This document shows positions 14,402 through 15,582 of a DNA stretch of 15,582 nucleotides, piece by piece. This DNA is from an uncultured Treponema sp. (lineage in GTDB: Bacteria; Spirochaetota; Spirochaetia; Treponematales; Treponemataceae). Under the pieces are notes generated by a model. The model saw only the letters and a list, made by a program, of their open reading frames with translations, made no database searches and was not told where the DNA came from. Both the position numbers and the translations under genes were made by a program. Position 1 is the stretch's first letter, and each line of letters starts with the position of its first letter. The stretch covers positions 1 to 15,582 of the forward strand of contig CAMAFU010000019.1 of the NCBI GenBank assembly GCA_945833725.1. Reading direction: 5' to 3'.

Positions 14402-14443
14402 CGCCTTTATGAAGTTGTTTTTCATAAAGGCGTTTTCTTTTTT
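14402..14443 (+). terminator. Strong rho-independent terminator without an upstream gene
   Basis: A perfect 12-bp stem CGCCTTTATGAA (14402-14413) / TTCATAAAGGCG (14421-14432), a 7-nt loop, then TTTTCTTTTTT. It works only on the plus strand; no T-run lies on the other side. The nearest plus-strand gene upstream ends at 11454. Confidence 0.85.
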
Positions 14444-14473
14444 ATACAGATTTTGTTTTTTTTCGGGTCAGTA

Positions 14474-14503
14474 TTGTTATTATTGGCGTTTTTTTGGTAT
14501 AAA
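14474..14503 (+). promoter_or_regulatory. Promoter of the UPF0164-like gene
   Basis: TTGTTA (14474-14479), 18-nt spacer, TATAAA (14498-14503) with TGG directly before it (extended -10). The predicted start near 14510 leaves about 20 nt of leader, which contains GGAGG. Confidence 0.55.
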
Positions 14504-14529
14504 TAAGTTTTAGTGAAGTGGAGGTTTTT

Positions 14530-15579
14530 ATGATTAAAAAAAATGCGGCGGCATTTGCTATAGCTTTTTGTGCTGCTTTTGTTTTTGCCTATAACCCGCC
14601 GGCGGGCGGAGAAAATATTTTCAGGCTTTCGTCGCCGGAACTTCTTATGGAAGGAAATTCCAGTACGGGAGGCTGTTTTTTTTCTGTTTCTCCAGACAGT
14701 GCTGTAAATAATCCTGCATTGACAGCCTTTGAGCAGCGCGTTGTTTTAAATGCCAGCGGTACAATGATGTTTGACGGAAAGGATGCTTCTGGAAGTGCTG
14801 TTGGCGGTGCTATGGAAGCAGGTCTTTTAATTCCTTCCAGATGGTATGTGTATTCTTTTTTACTGCAGGGTGTTTTTGTTCCTTTTCAGGACATGAATGT
14901 AGGAAATTCTGTTTCCTTTACGGCTAATGCTGCTAAAGATCTTACAGATAATTTTTCTGTAGGAATTGGGGCAAACCTGGGAGTTGCCTGGGGAAACAGT
15001 TCTGACTGGCTTGCAGGTTTTAACATCGGTGCTTTTTATAATGCCGGCAGCGTATCTTTTATGAAAGATTTAAGGTTTTCTGCGGTGCTTGTTAATCTTG
15101 GAAAACCTCTTTCCAACATGAAATTAACAGGCATTTCCGGTTCTGAATGTTCAATATGGCCAGGTCCTGTTACTTTTGGTTTTGGTGCGGCAGCCGTGCT
15201 TTTTGATTCAAAGTCCTTTGACATTGCTTCCAGTCTTGATTTTTCTTTCCCGACTTTCCAGAATTTTGTGGCAGATGCTGCCGTTCAGTTTATGCTGTTT
15301 GATTCATTTAAAATTTCTTCATGCTGGGAATTGAATGCCAGGGAACTTGCCAATGGTTATAAAAATATTGTTCCTTCCGTAAGTTTGGGATTTAAATTTA
15401 CTTTCAGTTCAAAGGACGGCTCCCTCCTTGCAAATAAAGGCTGGGCTCAAAGCGAAATGACTGTTAATGCCGGCTGGAGACAGCTTTATGAAAACATTAA
15501 TGCTGTAAGTGCCGGGGCAAGAATAAATCTGGGATTAAAAGATACTCAGGCTCCAGAAATAATACTCTGGAACGACTAA
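14530..15579 (+). CDS. UPF0164/FadL-like outer-membrane beta-barrel protein
   Basis: A 349-residue exported protein. Residues 1-20 are a signal peptide (MIKK, hydrophobic stretch, AFVFA) with probable cleavage before YNPP. The mature start, with LLMEGNSSTGGCFFSVSPDSAVNNPAL, follows the plan seen in UPF0164 and FadL/PorV-like proteins, where SPDSAVNNPA replaces DDASAVYWNPA. The rest is alternating aromatic and small residues with many glycines, as in a transmembrane beta barrel. The ATG at 14530 is chosen because GGAGG (14520-14524) lies 5 nt upstream; an in-frame GTG at 14518 would place that Shine-Dalgarno inside the gene. T. pallidum UPF0164 members are longer (about 430). The terminus DTQAPEIILWND looks like the entry to a further domain, but a TAA follows and the window ends. 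Confidence 0.75.
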   Translation: MIKKNAAAFAIAFCAAFVFAYNPPAGGENIFRLSSPELLMEGNSSTGGCFFSVSPDSAVNNPALTAFEQRVVLNASGTMMFDGKDASGSAVGGAMEAGLLIPSRWYVYSFLLQGVFVPFQDMNVGNSVSFTANAAKDLTDNFSVGIGANLGVAWGNSSDWLAGFNIGAFYNAGSVSFMKDLRFSAVLVNLGKPLSNMKLTGISGSECSIWPGPVTFGFGAAAVLFDSKSFDIASSLDFSFPTFQNFVADAAVQFMLFDSFKISSCWELNARELANGYKNIVPSVSLGFKFTFSSKDGSLLANKGWAQSEMTVNAGWRQLYENINAVSAGARINLGLKDTQAPEIILWND

Positions 15580-15582
15580 TTT

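Noticed and set aside
14295..14513. Possible 72-residue gene on the plus strand
   Set aside because: It runs through the strong terminator at 14402-14443 and the downstream promoter, has no Shine-Dalgarno, and is low-complexity Phe/Ser-rich.
14518..14529. GTG start for the UPF0164-like gene
   Set aside because: It would place the GGAGG Shine-Dalgarno inside the coding region; the ATG at 14530 has correct spacing and begins a good signal peptide.

Overview
The window is about 40% GC by impression, with T-rich coding strands and GC-rich modular repeats confined to the intergenic gaps. Its gene content points to a treponeme (Spirochaetota): a FeoA-FeoB fusion, a long-form PRPP synthetase, a UPF0164/FadL-like outer-membrane protein and a large Treponema-type protein of unknown function. 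Genus-level placement is inference from family resemblance; no rRNA or marker search was possible. I see no phage, transposase, CRISPR or tRNA genes.

Layout: (1) 1-144 GC-rich repeat, then feoAB (145-2481), Fe(II) import. (2) A hairpin, then a MATE-family efflux gene (2601-3977) convergent with rnhA (minus, 3974-4423); the two genes share one CTAG as their stop codons. (3) A palindromic element at 4469-4555, then pth (4601-5263), peptidyl-tRNA hydrolase. (4) A strong promoter and a structured 150-nt leader precede a three-gene operon: prs (5450-6712), an FGGY-type kinase (6716-7984) and a HAD phosphatase (7987-8658). This suggests phosphorylated pentose or nucleotide metabolism. (5) A metallo-beta-lactamase-fold hydrolase (8769-9605). 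(6) A GC-rich repeat, then metN-metI (9788-11454), a D-methionine/methionine-type ABC importer without an adjacent binding-protein gene. (7) A repeat-filled convergent gap (11455-11724). (8) Two minus-strand genes: an unknown 507-residue protein and a membrane-anchored LuxR-type regulator. (9) A non-coding gap with an isolated strong terminator, then a UPF0164-like beta-barrel gene (14530-15579).

The most striking pattern is in the starts of the transcription units. Six genes (MATE, rnhA, pth, the MBL hydrolase, the 507-residue protein and the LuxR gene) have a sigma70-type promoter whose -10 box ends only 6-12 nt before the start codon, and none has a Shine-Dalgarno sequence. They look leaderless or nearly so. 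feoAB, prs and the UPF0164-like gene have clear Shine-Dalgarno sequences. Other points of interest are a switch-like prs leader that can sequester its own ribosome-binding site, a family of intergenic hairpins with variable stems but a related loop, an orphan terminator that may end a small RNA, and a 21-bp-spaced direct repeat upstream of the LuxR-type gene.
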